Shown: positions 1 to 8,384, counted from the stretch's first letter. The stretch is DNA of 64,000 nucleotides from Kushneria marisflavi (GCF_002157205.1 NZ_CP021358.1:1426001-1490000), one strand, 5' to 3'. Numbers and translations are program-made. The notes: generated from the sequence alone by a model not told the origin.

Positions 1-1724
1 TCGGGCTCGATAATCCCGTAGTCCAGATAACTGCTGGCCACCACCCAGGGATGGTCAAGGCCCTCCCTTAATAGATCGTCGCCCTGAGCATAGTCCGAGA
101 GTGGATTGGTGCAGCCCAGCGCATGGCGCATCAGCATGGGCGCCACATCCAGATGGCTGGTCATGCCCTCCTCTACCCCGGGGGAAATGCCGGGACCATG
201 CAGAATCATCGGCACATGCGTCTGGGGCGCCGCAAAGTGGCTGTTATGTCCCCAGTAGTTCTTGTGAAAATCATTGAAGGACTGCCCATGATCGGCCGTG
301 ACGATCAGCACGGTATTGTCCCACTCTCCTCGCGATTTCAGATCATCGATCACCCGTTTGATCAGCCGGTCGTCGTAATGCACCGCATTGCGGTGCAGAT
401 TGGACAGCGGCTCAGGATCGGTTTCCGGCCCAAGCTCGAGATAGTTCATCCCATCGGCCGAAGGCTGAAAGGGCATCTCGGCGTCCTTTGGTACGCTGTA
501 ACCGTGCGGCGCATCGTAAAACAGCATGCCAAACCAGGGCCTGTCCTGCTCGGTGCGCTCGTGCTGATCCATCCACGCAAGCCAGTCATCGGTCATGCGC
601 TCATCACGCTCGTGCGGGGTGTCGCCGGGTGTGCCCATGCGCAGCGGGGACACCGATGAAAACACGGTTCGATCAAACCCTACGCTGTCCAGGCTTGCCG
701 CCGCAAAAATACCCAGTGCATAGCCCTGACGCTGCAGCTCGGTGACCAGCAGCGGCGGCGTCTGGGTACTGTTGATGTAGGCATTGTAGTTGCCGGTCAA
801 CCCGTAAAAGAGACTCATGACGCCGGTGCGTGTACTGTTGCCGCCACTGTAATGCCGGGTATAGCGTCGACCGCCCTCTTCAAGCGCCGAGTGAATATTG
901 GGCGTGGTGCGAGCGTCATATTCATCACTGCGCCAGGAATCGATCATGACCAGCATGATGTTGGGAGAGGACTGAGGGCTGCACTGCAGCGGATGGCGCG
1001 GCCATTCGAGCTCATCGGCCTCGCGCGCGCCCACATCCGCTCTCTCACCACGAGCCGCTCGCGGGTCCAGCCAGCCATGATCGGCCATGAAGTCCTTGGC
1101 CGTGGCCGGAAAGAGCAGCGGATAAATGCCGGTCTGTTGGGTGACGCTGCGCATGTAGCGGGCATCCGCCACAATGTGTAAAAGATGACTGGCCACCACC
1201 GTCAGCAGCAGAACCGCCGATACCTTTCCCACCGGTAGGCGTCGCGCTCGGCCCGCCATGATCAACCTTCGGGCCAGCCACCCCTGCGCCAGCAGCAGCG
1301 CGACAGCGACACCAACCACCACAAACCATGTCTCAGCAGAAAAGCTGAAGATTTCGCCGTTTTTATCATTTAAAAACAGCGATACCATGAAGTAATTCAC
1401 ATGAAAGCGGTACTGGGCATACACCACCGTATCCACCAGCAGTGCGCTGATGCCCAGCGTGGCCAGCAGCGCCGCCAGCGGCCAGAGCCATCGAGACGGC
1501 AGCACCAGCGCCGGCAATAGCAGCAGCCCCCAGCCCAGCAGCACCAGAAGTCCGAAGTGCCCGACCCAGGTCAGCACCAGATAGAGAATGCCCCAGCCAT
1601 CGTGGGGCATATCCATGAAAGGGAGATAGCGCAGTGCGATCAGCCAGACGAGCGGCAGCTGGCAAAGTGCCAGCGCCAGAGTCGCGCGCAGTCGGGAAGA
1701 GACAACATCCACGTCGATAACCAC
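1..1724 (-). CDS. YejM/PbgA-like inner-membrane sulfatase-family protein (3' end outside window)
   Basis: Reading leftwards from a GTG at 1724, an unbroken frame encodes several N-terminal membrane segments (Leu/Val/Trp-rich, first ~190 residues), then a soluble alkaline-phosphatase/sulfatase fold containing NIMLVMIDSWRSDEYD and a GGNSTRTGVMSLFYG stretch at the usual nucleophile position. About 574 codons lie in the window. The E. coli relative YejM (PbgA) is about 586 residues, so only the last few residues are missing. The family senses periplasmic lipopolysaccharide and tunes LpxC turnover through LapB; that role is inferred here. The GTG start gives a sensible membrane N-terminus, while the nearby ATG at about 1734 opens another frame. 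No partner gene is adjacent. Confidence in the family is high; the exact start is less sure. Confidence 0.82.
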   Translation of the reverse strand, partial: MVIDVDVVSSRLRATLALALCQLPLVWLIALRYLPFMDMPHDGWGILYLVLTWVGHFGLLVLLGWGLLLLPALVLPSRWLWPLAALLATLGISALLVDTVVYAQYRFHVNYFMVSLFLNDKNGEIFSFSAETWFVVVGVAVALLLAQGWLARRLIMAGRARRLPVGKVSAVLLLTVVASHLLHIVADARYMRSVTQQTGIYPLLFPATAKDFMADHGWLDPRAARGERADVGAREADELEWPRHPLQCSPQSSPNIMLVMIDSWRSDEYDARTTPNIHSALEEGGRRYTRHYSGGNSTRTGVMSLFYGLTGNYNAYINSTQTPPLLVTELQRQGYALGIFAAASLDSVGFDRTVFSSVSPLRMGTPGDTPHERDERMTDDWLAWMDQHERTEQDRPWFGMLFYDAPHGYSVPKDAEMPFQPSADGMNYLELGPETDPEPLSNLHRNAVHYDDRLIKRVIDDLKSRGEWDNTVLIVTADHGQSFNDFHKNYWGHNSHFAAPQTHVPMILHGPGISPGVEEGMTSHLDVAPMLMRHALGCTNPLSDYAQGDDLLREGLDHPWVVASSYLDYGIIEP

Positions 1725-1830
1725 CTGAAACCATTAATAGCGTGGCGGCGTAGTTTACAGGGATATGACAGACCGTGGTGTACCGAAAAGCTGCCCTGTA
1801 ACTATCACGACGGGCGAAAGAAAGACCGTA

Positions 1831-2754
1831 TCAGCCGCGGGCAACCTTCACGGGTGCGTGCGCAATACGCTCACCCAGCCACTCCACCAGCATATGCGGC
1901 ACGGTCAGACAGGCCAGGCCGATAAAGATCGTCTTGATCAATGCTCCACTGACGTGAGCATGACTCATCCAGAAATAACCGACGCCCGCACCAAGCCAGG
2001 TCATCAGCACTACGGGTGCAGCCACCGCGAACATCTGACGGCGCCCGGTCAGACCGTGCTCATGGCGAATAGCCCCAAGATGCAGCGGGCTGTGAAAACA
2101 GCAGAAATAGCAGACGAAATAGATCAGGGGATTGAGCGTAATGGCACCCAGCAGCAACAAACCGATCGCCAGCAGAAACATGGCCCCCTCACGACGAACG
2201 CCGACAAGCACGATACTCAGCGCCAGCGCCACCAGTGGACGGGCGGCCTCGACAAAGGGGGAAGGATCGGGGACAGCCAGTGTCCGAACAATGTCGGTGA
2301 CTTCATTATGGCGCCAGACAAACGGCAACCCGATCACCAGTGTGCCCCAGCACAATCGATGGATCAGACGCTGCTTGCCACGCCAATCGGTGCCGAAATG
2401 GGCGGCCGAAAGCAGCAAAAACAGGGTCAGGTCCAGCGCAGGCCAGTGATACCAGCACCACAGCAGCATGATGGACAGCAGCAGATAGCCCAGCATGAAA
2501 ATCCCAAGACAAGCCCTGGGGCAGGACGTGTCGGGCAGGTAGTAACGAATGAGCCGCGCACCGGTCAGATGATCGAAGGCCCCATGAGGCAGCCCCAGAA
2601 GCGCCACTCCCACCGTTAATACCGAAAGCGACATCACACTGGCCGATGCACCCTGTTGTGATAGCAGGGCGAGCACGATGGCACCGGCCATCAGCCAGAG
2701 CAGGCGACCCCGAAGGGTCCCGGTGCCCTTGCGTAACGCGTTGATCGATGTCAT
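1831..2754 (-). CDS. blh: Brp/Blh-family beta-carotene 15,15'-dioxygenase
   Basis: A 307-residue, highly hydrophobic protein with the His-bearing motifs of the Brp/Blh family: LGLPHGAFDHLTG near residue 55, AAHFGTDW near 140, and FHSPLHLGAIRHEHG near 225. The family cleaves beta-carotene symmetrically into two retinals in the membrane, supplying the rhodopsin chromophore. It lies 70 bp downstream of the rhodopsin gene on the same strand, so the pair is probably one transcript with a hairpin between them. No carotenoid synthesis genes (crtE, B, I, Y) are in the window, so beta-carotene must come from elsewhere in the genome. Start chosen at the ATG at 2754, which gives a short basic N-terminus before the first helix. 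Confidence 0.9.
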   Translation of the reverse strand: MTSINALRKGTGTLRGRLLWLMAGAIVLALLSQQGASASVMSLSVLTVGVALLGLPHGAFDHLTGARLIRYYLPDTSCPRACLGIFMLGYLLLSIMLLWCWYHWPALDLTLFLLLSAAHFGTDWRGKQRLIHRLCWGTLVIGLPFVWRHNEVTDIVRTLAVPDPSPFVEAARPLVALALSIVLVGVRREGAMFLLAIGLLLLGAITLNPLIYFVCYFCCFHSPLHLGAIRHEHGLTGRRQMFAVAAPVVLMTWLGAGVGYFWMSHAHVSGALIKTIFIGLACLTVPHMLVEWLGERIAHAPVKVARG

Positions 2755-2790
2755 GACCCTGGGCCTTCAAAAGCTTCAGTAAACATGGCC

Positions 2791-2818
2791 GACCGGACCG
2801 CATGAAAGCGGCCCGGTC
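2791..2818 (-). terminator. Hairpin between rhodopsin and blh genes
   Basis: An 11-bp arm GACCGGACCGC pairs across ATGAAA with GCGGCCCGGTC, with one mismatch. Read on the minus strand it sits just after the rhodopsin stop codon and before blh. No run of U follows it, so it is more likely a partial attenuator or 3' mRNA stabiliser than a strong terminator. It could make rhodopsin mRNA more abundant than blh mRNA. Confidence 0.5.
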
Positions 2819-2824
2819 ATGACA

Positions 2825-3517
2825 TCAGTGTGCTCGTGACTGTCCCTGACGGGCAGCGCTGAGCGCCACGAACCCGAAGCCGACCTTGGCCGTGACGTCC
2901 AGCACCAGATAGAGCCAGCTCTCAACGGTCACGGAGATCAGGTCAGCACCGGAGCTGCCTACCAGCCAGACGATGGGATAGCACACCCAAAGCGCGGTCA
3001 GCATGCCGGCCAGCTTCGAGAAGGGGGCCATCTGCCCGTCTTCACTGGCGCGCTGACGCAGCGGCCCCCAGATGAGCCCCAGCACCACCAGAAAGGCGAT
3101 CATGCTGATGATCCACCAGTAGTAGTTGTAGGGGGCAGAAGAGAGATTGCCCACCAGACCGGTCACGATCATGTAAACATCTGCCGCCACCAGCGCTGCC
3201 AGCAGGGTCGCGATACGGCTCAGGGAGTTACTGGCGAACATGGCAAGGCTTGCCAACAGAATGGGCGTCGTGATGACCCAGTCGGTGTAGCGAGCGAAGT
3301 AGACCGTACGGCCATTGAAGAAGATATCGCCCTGCCCCAGCGCCATGGCGAAGTAGTTGGCAAACGCCACAAAGACGATGGTCATGGCAGCCACACCATG
3401 ACGCTTTTCGACCTGAGGCAGACGGCGGCTAATCAGCCAGAACAGCACGCCCCCCAGCAGCATTGCGATCCAGCCGATCGTGAAGGAAAGTTGTACGCCA
3501 GATGACATGTCAAGCAC
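2825..3517 (-). CDS. Microbial rhodopsin, probable light-driven ion (proton) pump
   Basis: A 230-residue seven-helix protein with clear bacteriorhodopsin signatures. Helix C reads RYTDWVITTPILLAS, so the counter-ion Asp85 and Thr89 equivalents are present but the cytoplasmic proton-donor Asp96 position is Ser, a DTS-type motif. Helix F has the YPIVWLVG retinal pocket, and helix G has VLDVTAKVGFG with the Schiff-base Lys and the Asp212 equivalent. Glu204 is kept (VES) while the Glu194 position is Ser. Length and motifs are closer to haloarchaeal bacteriorhodopsin than to proteorhodopsin. An outward proton pump is the simplest reading, but a slow photocycle or a sensory role cannot be excluded. 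Cotranscription with blh supports function. The start could be the ATG at 3517 or at 3508. Confidence 0.92.
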   Translation of the reverse strand: MLDMSSGVQLSFTIGWIAMLLGGVLFWLISRRLPQVEKRHGVAAMTIVFVAFANYFAMALGQGDIFFNGRTVYFARYTDWVITTPILLASLAMFASNSLSRIATLLAALVAADVYMIVTGLVGNLSSAPYNYYWWIISMIAFLVVLGLIWGPLRQRASEDGQMAPFSKLAGMLTALWVCYPIVWLVGSSGADLISVTVESWLYLVLDVTAKVGFGFVALSAARQGQSRAH

Positions 3518-3956
3518 TCCATTGCTTTGATTAGGGGTGTCATCACTGGTGTCGAAAAATGTTCTGAAAGGGCCTCATGCCGCTGACAGGCCATGTAACT
3601 GAAACCAGGCTGAAGACATTTTGAAGTTAGTCGAGGTTAATTCCTGCATCAAATGTCAATTCATGGTGCAGACCTGCACCTCTCCGGTGCGCGCTCGACG
3701 CTTGCGAGCCTCGCGACTGAAACCAGCCTGAAGGCGATAATGAAACTAGCCAAAGCCGGAGCGGTCATCAAAATTAACTTAATAAGTTTTTTCTATCATA
3801 ATGCCTGCTGACTATCATATTTTTTTAAATATGACGTTACCCAATGCACTGAGGAAAACCGCATGCTCGACAAGTCCCATGCCTTCGCTCTGCTACCATG
3901 AGGTTCCGGGGAGACAACCCTCCAAATACCTTCCATGCCTATCGAGAGAGCGCAGC
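3518..3956. promoter_or_regulatory. Intergenic region upstream of the rhodopsin gene with a 39-bp imperfect direct repeat
   Basis: No gene is seen here. The stretch holds two copies of ACTGAAACCAGSCTGAAGRC, at 3598-3617 and 3716-3735, spaced 118 bp apart. Similarity continues through a second TGAARNTAG half-unit to about 3636 and 3754. The repeats lie upstream of the divergent rhodopsin gene (leftwards) and of the unknown gene at 3957 (rightwards), so they may be binding sites for one regulator of both. AT-rich promoter-like sequence lies at about 3770-3840. Confidence 0.45.
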
Positions 3957-4688
3957 ATGCTCAACCAGCTACATCCCCTATGGGCCTGGATTACTGATAA
4001 CGCCATCGTGGTCGGCGGCCTGGCCAGCATTGGCCACGTCCTGATCTGGGGCATCGCCATGCAGGTCGCTGTCAGCGACGCCCGTGCCCTGCGGCGCCCC
4101 TCCATACTGATCAAGCAGGGCAAGGCACGGCGCCTCGACAGCCCTTGCCTGATCAGCAACATGGGCCATGGCGTCGTTTTTGTGGAATCCATCATTGCCC
4201 GCCTTGAAACCGATCAGCGGACACTCACCTGTGACATTACCGAACTGACGGATGAGGACACCCGACAGCAACCGCCTTCCTCCGATGAAAAAACGACCGA
4301 GAAGGGTGAGATCGACAAGGGTGGCGGTGAAGAGGAAGGCGAACTGGTGACCCGCATGGGGCCGCTCAATTCAATGCAATACATGAAGGCGAGCAACTTT
4401 GATCGCATCATTGCCTACACGGCCGAGCAGCATGGTCTGACGCTCGATAGCAACGGCAACATCAAGGGCAGCGACGAGACGCCCAAAGCCATCGACATCA
4501 ACCTGATCGTCATTCAGGCCACGGAAAAGCGCCCGATCGGTGCCCGGCGTCGATTCAGGCTGGTTCGATGTGACAACGGCCGGATGCTCGTCGTCCCGGA
4601 AAGCAACCACACCTACCAGCTCTACTCCAGGCGCCAGCGCCGATCGCTCGACCAGTGGCGACAGGAAATCAATATCAAAAGCCTTTAA
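3957..4688 (+). CDS. Membrane-anchored protein of unknown function, paralogue of 7510-8211
   Basis: I do not recognise a named family. The 243-residue product starts with a short amphipathic stretch (LHPLWAWITDNA), then one strong membrane helix (about residues 17-38), then a cytoplasmic or periplasmic soluble domain with RRPSILIKQGK, a LISNMGHGVVFVE strand pattern, a charged Glu/Lys linker (about 105-130), and a C-terminal IGARRRFRLVRCDNGRMLVVPE segment. The protein at 7510-8211 has the same order: W-x-WITENA, RRPQIIINCGKG, LFSNMSKQSVFID, IGARRTFHIQSADDGRILLVPD. The two are therefore paralogues differing mainly by the charged insert. An ATG at 3957 was chosen because the conserved N-terminus begins there; the upstream in-frame extension is not conserved in the paralogue. 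Confidence 0.75.
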   Translation: MLNQLHPLWAWITDNAIVVGGLASIGHVLIWGIAMQVAVSDARALRRPSILIKQGKARRLDSPCLISNMGHGVVFVESIIARLETDQRTLTCDITELTDEDTRQQPPSSDEKTTEKGEIDKGGGEEEGELVTRMGPLNSMQYMKASNFDRIIAYTAEQHGLTLDSNGNIKGSDETPKAIDINLIVIQATEKRPIGARRRFRLVRCDNGRMLVVPESNHTYQLYSRRQRRSLDQWRQEINIKSL

Positions 4689-4817
4689 AACGGCTACCAA
4701 CCGGACAGACTTCAGCTCGTCATCAAGGTAATCCCTGTCGACGATGGCTATGCTTTGGGGCGCCAAAGGCACTGATCGAACCCGTTCCAACGTCCCATAT
4801 TCGAGTGATGCCCCGTT

Positions 4818-5933
4818 ATGACAGTGATGACCTTCGTATACCTGGTAGCAGGCCTGATCCTGCTGGTAGGCGGTGCCGAGATTCTGGTACGGGGCGCGTC
4901 AAAGCTTGCCGCCCTGTTCGGCATTTCACCTCTGGTGATCGGACTGACCGTGGTGGCCTTTGGCACCAGCGCGCCGGAAACCGCGGTCAGCGTTCAGTCA
5001 GCGCTCAGCGGTAAGGGAGACCTGGCGATCGGCAACGTGATCGGCAGCAACATTGCCAACGTCCTGCTGATCCTGGGTCTGACGGCCATGGTTGCGCCGC
5101 TGATCGTGTCTCGTCAGCTAATTCGTCTGGATGTTCCGCTGCTGATCGTGGCCGGGCTGCTGGTCTGGGCGCTGGCGGCCAACGGCACGCTCGGCCGTCT
5201 TGATGGCGCCATCTTGTTCGCGGGCATCCTCGCCTATACGGTCTTCATGGTGAAAAGCAGCCGGCGTGAACAGCGAGAAAACAGTGAACGCCAAAACGCC
5301 GATACCTCCGCGAATGAAGCCCCGCCGGCACGCGGCAATTCCTGGGTACTCAATCTGGTGATGGTACTGGCAGGGCTGGCGCTTTTGGTAGGGGGCTCGA
5401 ACTTTCTGGTCGAAGGCGCCACGACACTTGCCCGAGCGCTGGGGCTTTCCGATCTGGTCATCGGGCTGACCGTGGTAGCCATCGGCACTTCCCTGCCGGA
5501 GCTTGCCACCTCGATCATGGCGGCAGCACGGGGCGAGCGCGATATCGCCGTGGGTAATGTGATCGGCAGCGGGCTTTTCAACCTGCTGTGCGTGCTGGGG
5601 CTGAGCGCACTGGTATCGCCGCTGCCCATTGCCGTCTCGACCAACGCGCTGGTATTTGATTTTCCGGTCATGGTGGCCGTCTCGATCGCCTGCCTGCCGA
5701 TTTTCTTTACCGGCTATCGGATCGATCGCTGGGAAGGTGCGCTGTTTTTTGCCTACTACATCGCCTACACCGCCTATCTGGTGCTCTACTCGACGGGGCA
5801 GGACAGCGCTACCCTGCTGGGAGATGCCGTGTTGATGTATGCCCTGCCCCTGACAACCGTCACGCTGGCAGTGCTGGGCGTCAGAGCCTGGAAACGTCGA
5901 CATGTGCAGCCCCCCGACGCCAATGGATATTAA
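4818..5933 (+). CDS. Calcium/sodium antiporter, CaCA family (YrbG-like)
   Basis: A 371-residue membrane protein with the two inverted alpha-repeats of the Ca2+:cation antiporter superfamily: GTSAPETAVSV...GNVIGSNIANV (about residues 50-85) and GTSLPELATSI...GNVIGSGLFNL (about 225-260). The acidic residues in the two P-E motifs form the ion site. The repeats are separated by a hydrophilic loop rich in Arg/Glu/Asn (about 140-175), as usual in the family. It should exchange cytoplasmic Ca2+ for Na+ or H+ across the inner membrane, which fits a salt-loving cell. It appears monocistronic and is followed by a hairpin. The ATG at 4818 or the one at 4827 could be the start. Confidence 0.9.
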   Translation: MTVMTFVYLVAGLILLVGGAEILVRGASKLAALFGISPLVIGLTVVAFGTSAPETAVSVQSALSGKGDLAIGNVIGSNIANVLLILGLTAMVAPLIVSRQLIRLDVPLLIVAGLLVWALAANGTLGRLDGAILFAGILAYTVFMVKSSRREQRENSERQNADTSANEAPPARGNSWVLNLVMVLAGLALLVGGSNFLVEGATTLARALGLSDLVIGLTVVAIGTSLPELATSIMAAARGERDIAVGNVIGSGLFNLLCVLGLSALVSPLPIAVSTNALVFDFPVMVAVSIACLPIFFTGYRIDRWEGALFFAYYIAYTAYLVLYSTGQDSATLLGDAVLMYALPLTTVTLAVLGVRAWKRRHVQPPDANGY

Positions 5934-5945
5934 TACCCTCTCTTC

Positions 5946-5977
5946 CATGACATGCCCTTGTTCGGGGGCATGTCATG
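5946..5977 (+). terminator. Hairpin after the Ca2+ antiporter gene
   Basis: CATGACATGCCC pairs with GGGCATGTCATG across a short loop just after the antiporter stop codon. There is no clear U-tract, so termination may be weak or Rho-assisted. Confidence 0.5.
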
Positions 5978-6723
5978 AACGATCAAAACAACATGATCAA
6001 TCGTCTTTTCTCTGAAACCTCAGCTTATCAAGAAAGATAATTGACCTGCCCTCTCTTCTTTTCAGCGATATAAAACGGCGACGTTACTCTCGTTGTTTCT
6101 TCTCCCCTTTCAGAAAATCCACTTGATAAACCGTTGGCTAAAAGATGACCTGATACTGGTTTAAAAGATGCTTACGCTTTATATGACCGAGGACAATAAT
6201 CACAAGACCACTTGAAAAGACATCACGGATCAACAACCTCGATCAATTTACTTACCGATTCAGGATTTTTCCCTGCGGAGGGGGCAGTGCACGTGACCAT
6301 CTCTGACCTTACCTTCAATGCTTTGCACCGTCTGCCAGCATCACAAGACACCTTAAATTACCTAAACCACCTTATTAATCACAAAAAAAACGCTGAAAAC
6401 CTCGAATCCAAGAATGACAACAACATGCGTTATTTATAGGGCATGGCCCTTGAGAGGTATATTGAGCATGGTGGTGGCGACTAAGGCTGCACCGAATAGA
6501 CGTCAAGGACAGATACAGGCACAGGGCTTTTTCGATATTTAGGACTTCGAAAAAGAAAGGGTTTCACAGGAAAACATGAGCCTCACCGAAGCTGATTTTT
6601 CTTTCGAAAATCCCTTTCGATGATCGAAAAAATCGGCCAAAACGTTAGTGCTTTTAAAGTAGATGCTGTTCCTTTCCCATGATGGACAATCAAACCTTAA
6701 AGGTAATCGGGAGCAGAGGGCAC
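5978..6723. other. AT-rich stretch without a confident gene
   Basis: About 750 bp that are visibly richer in A and T than the flanking genes. One open frame at 6212-6439 (75 codons, ending in a Lys/Asn-rich tail) has no good ribosome site and no recognised motif; I do not call it a gene. A TTCGA-rich cluster lies near the right end, just before the Crp/Fnr gene. Confidence 0.4.
6531..6628. promoter_or_regulatory. Cluster of TTCGA/TCGAA motifs upstream of the Crp/Fnr gene
   Basis: TTCGA or its complement occurs at 6531, 6546, 6603, 6616 and 6624 within about 100 bp, in the context TTTCGA-A/T. GAAAGGG at 6555-6561 also pairs with CCCTTTC at 6612-6618, giving a possible stem. The spacing and position suggest an operator array, perhaps autoregulatory for the adjacent Crp/Fnr protein. 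This is an inference from position only. Confidence 0.35.
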
Positions 6724-7509
6724 ATGTATTCATTCATTAACAAAATGAATTTCTACTCTCGCATGACTCAGGAAGAGAAGACGGCCATCCAGGAGTGCGT
6801 TGACAGCAAACAGCACTTCGCCAGAGGGCAGCGACTGGCAAGCGCCGGTGAAAGACCGGACAGGATCAGCCTCATTACAGACGGCTGGGCCTGTCGTTTC
6901 AAAACCGCTCATGACGGTGCCGACCAGATCATCTCGCTTATTCTGCCCGGCGATCACTGTGAGGATATCTCCCCCGTTCAGTGCCGCCTGGATTACAGCG
7001 TCAGAGCCCTGTCGGAGGTGCGCGTAACGCTGCTGGACCGTCAGAAATTCCTGTCGCGATTGACGCCGGACTCGGGCCTTTCCAACGGCCTTGCTCTGGC
7101 CTCGGCCGTTGACAGGTCCATGATGGGAGAGTGGCTTTTAAATGTGACGCGCCGACCCGCCGCCATGCGTCTGGCCCATCTGCTCTGTGAGCTTTTCACG
7201 CGCTATGCCATCATTGGCAAGACGAATGGCTACAGCATGTATTTTCCGCTGACTCAGGTTGCTCTGAGCGAATCGCTGGGGCTTTCGCCGGTGCATCTCA
7301 ACCGCTCCCTGCAGCTTTTGAGACACCAGGAACTGGTTTCGCTGTATCGCAAGACCCTGACGATTCTCGACTGGTCCCGATTGGCTGAGTTTGCTGACTT
7401 TGATGGCCAATATCTTCATCTCCACGGCAAGGCACCGGTCAGTCAGTCTGAAACTGGCTTCCTGAATTGCTCATATCAGACCCTGCAATCGATCACCTGG
7501 ATTTCCTGA
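6724..7509 (+). CDS. Crp/Fnr-family transcriptional regulator
   Basis: A 261-residue protein with an N-terminal cyclic-nucleotide-binding-like beta-barrel (about residues 15-130: RGQRLASAGERPDRISLITDGWACR, then SLILPGDHCED) and a C-terminal winged helix (about 150-225: PLTQVALSESLGLSPVHLNRSLQLLR). It lacks an Fnr-type Cys cluster, and the cAMP phosphate-binding Arg is not obvious, so the ligand is unknown. Start placed at the ATG at 6724, preceded by a purine-rich GGGAGCAGAGG. The stop codon abuts the ATG of the unknown membrane-anchored gene at 7510, so the two are surely cotranscribed and translationally coupled. Confidence 0.86.
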   Translation: MYSFINKMNFYSRMTQEEKTAIQECVDSKQHFARGQRLASAGERPDRISLITDGWACRFKTAHDGADQIISLILPGDHCEDISPVQCRLDYSVRALSEVRVTLLDRQKFLSRLTPDSGLSNGLALASAVDRSMMGEWLLNVTRRPAAMRLAHLLCELFTRYAIIGKTNGYSMYFPLTQVALSESLGLSPVHLNRSLQLLRHQELVSLYRKTLTILDWSRLAEFADFDGQYLHLHGKAPVSQSETGFLNCSYQTLQSITWIS

Positions 7510-8211
7510 ATGTTGTCTTCGCTGAGCAGTCTGTGGCAGTGGATTACCGAAAATGCCGCCACGTTCAGCGGCATCACCAGTGTGGGCATGCTGATCATCT
7601 GGGCCGTCTATCTACAGCTTCTGCTGCATAACTTTCGCATGCAGCGGCGCCCACAGATCATCATCAACTGCGGCAAGGGCCGGGATATCAACTCGGTCTG
7701 CCTGTTCAGCAACATGAGCAAGCAAAGCGTGTTCATTGATCTGGTCATGGCACGCATCACCACGTCCAAAACGCAGTGGCTCTGCAACGTCACCGATGTG
7801 GTGGATGACTCGGGCCAGCCGGTCAATATCGCCCGGCACGAAGAAGGCCGGGACATTAATCTTCATGAATTTACCCGTCAGGGCCCCATGACCTCCGGCG
7901 ATTACATGGAAGCCGGTACCTTTGGCAACATGATTCGCCAGGCCGGATTTGCCCGTGGCATCGAACTTGACGATCACCATGGCATGCCCGGTGATGACGA
8001 ACTGGTCGCCGTCGAGATCAGTCTGATCGCCATCTTCGGTGCAGAAAAACATCAGATCGGGGCTCGCCGCACGTTTCATATCCAGAGCGCCGACGACGGA
8101 CGCATACTGCTGGTCCCGGATGATGCCCGTACCGAACAGTTCAAGACCCGCCGCCACCGACGCATCCTGCAGCGCTGGCGGCGCGAACTGGAAGATGTCC
8201 CCAACAGGTAA
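7510..8211 (+). CDS. Membrane-anchored protein of unknown function, paralogue of 3957-4688
   Basis: A 233-residue product with one N-terminal membrane helix (about residues 18-38) after a W-x-WITENA opening, then a soluble domain sharing motifs in order with the protein at 3957-4688 (RRPQIIINCGKG, LFSNMSKQSVFID, ARRTFHIQ, ILLVPDD, and a basic C-terminus RRHRRILQRWRREL). It lacks the charged insert of its paralogue. Its ATG directly follows the TGA of the Crp/Fnr gene. No function can be assigned from sequence; the pairing with a regulator suggests a membrane-side sensor or effector. Confidence 0.78.
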   Translation: MLSSLSSLWQWITENAATFSGITSVGMLIIWAVYLQLLLHNFRMQRRPQIIINCGKGRDINSVCLFSNMSKQSVFIDLVMARITTSKTQWLCNVTDVVDDSGQPVNIARHEEGRDINLHEFTRQGPMTSGDYMEAGTFGNMIRQAGFARGIELDDHHGMPGDDELVAVEISLIAIFGAEKHQIGARRTFHIQSADDGRILLVPDDARTEQFKTRRHRRILQRWRRELEDVPNR

Positions 8212-8339
8212 CTCCGGCCCTGGCACCGGGCCTGATGATCCTGGCTTTCTCCAGGCCAGCCTTTTTCCTGCAGGCATGAGTCGACTCATCGTTTGGTCGT
8301 AATCCTGCGCAGATAACATGGCAATATGCGCCAAGGGTG

Positions 8340-8355
8340 CTGTATATATATACAG
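8340..8355 (+). promoter_or_regulatory. LexA (SOS) box of umuDC
   Basis: CTGTATATATATACAG is a perfect palindrome matching the gammaproteobacterial LexA consensus CTGT-N8-ACAG, 30 bp before the umuD start codon. It predicts tight repression of umuD and induction by DNA damage. Confidence 0.93.
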
Positions 8356-8384
8356 ATACCAATTCATGACCGCAGGCCGTCGAC

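Noticed and set aside
6212-6439. 75-codon frame in the AT-rich stretch
   Set aside because: Poor ribosome site, low-complexity tail and no motif; not strong enough to call a gene.
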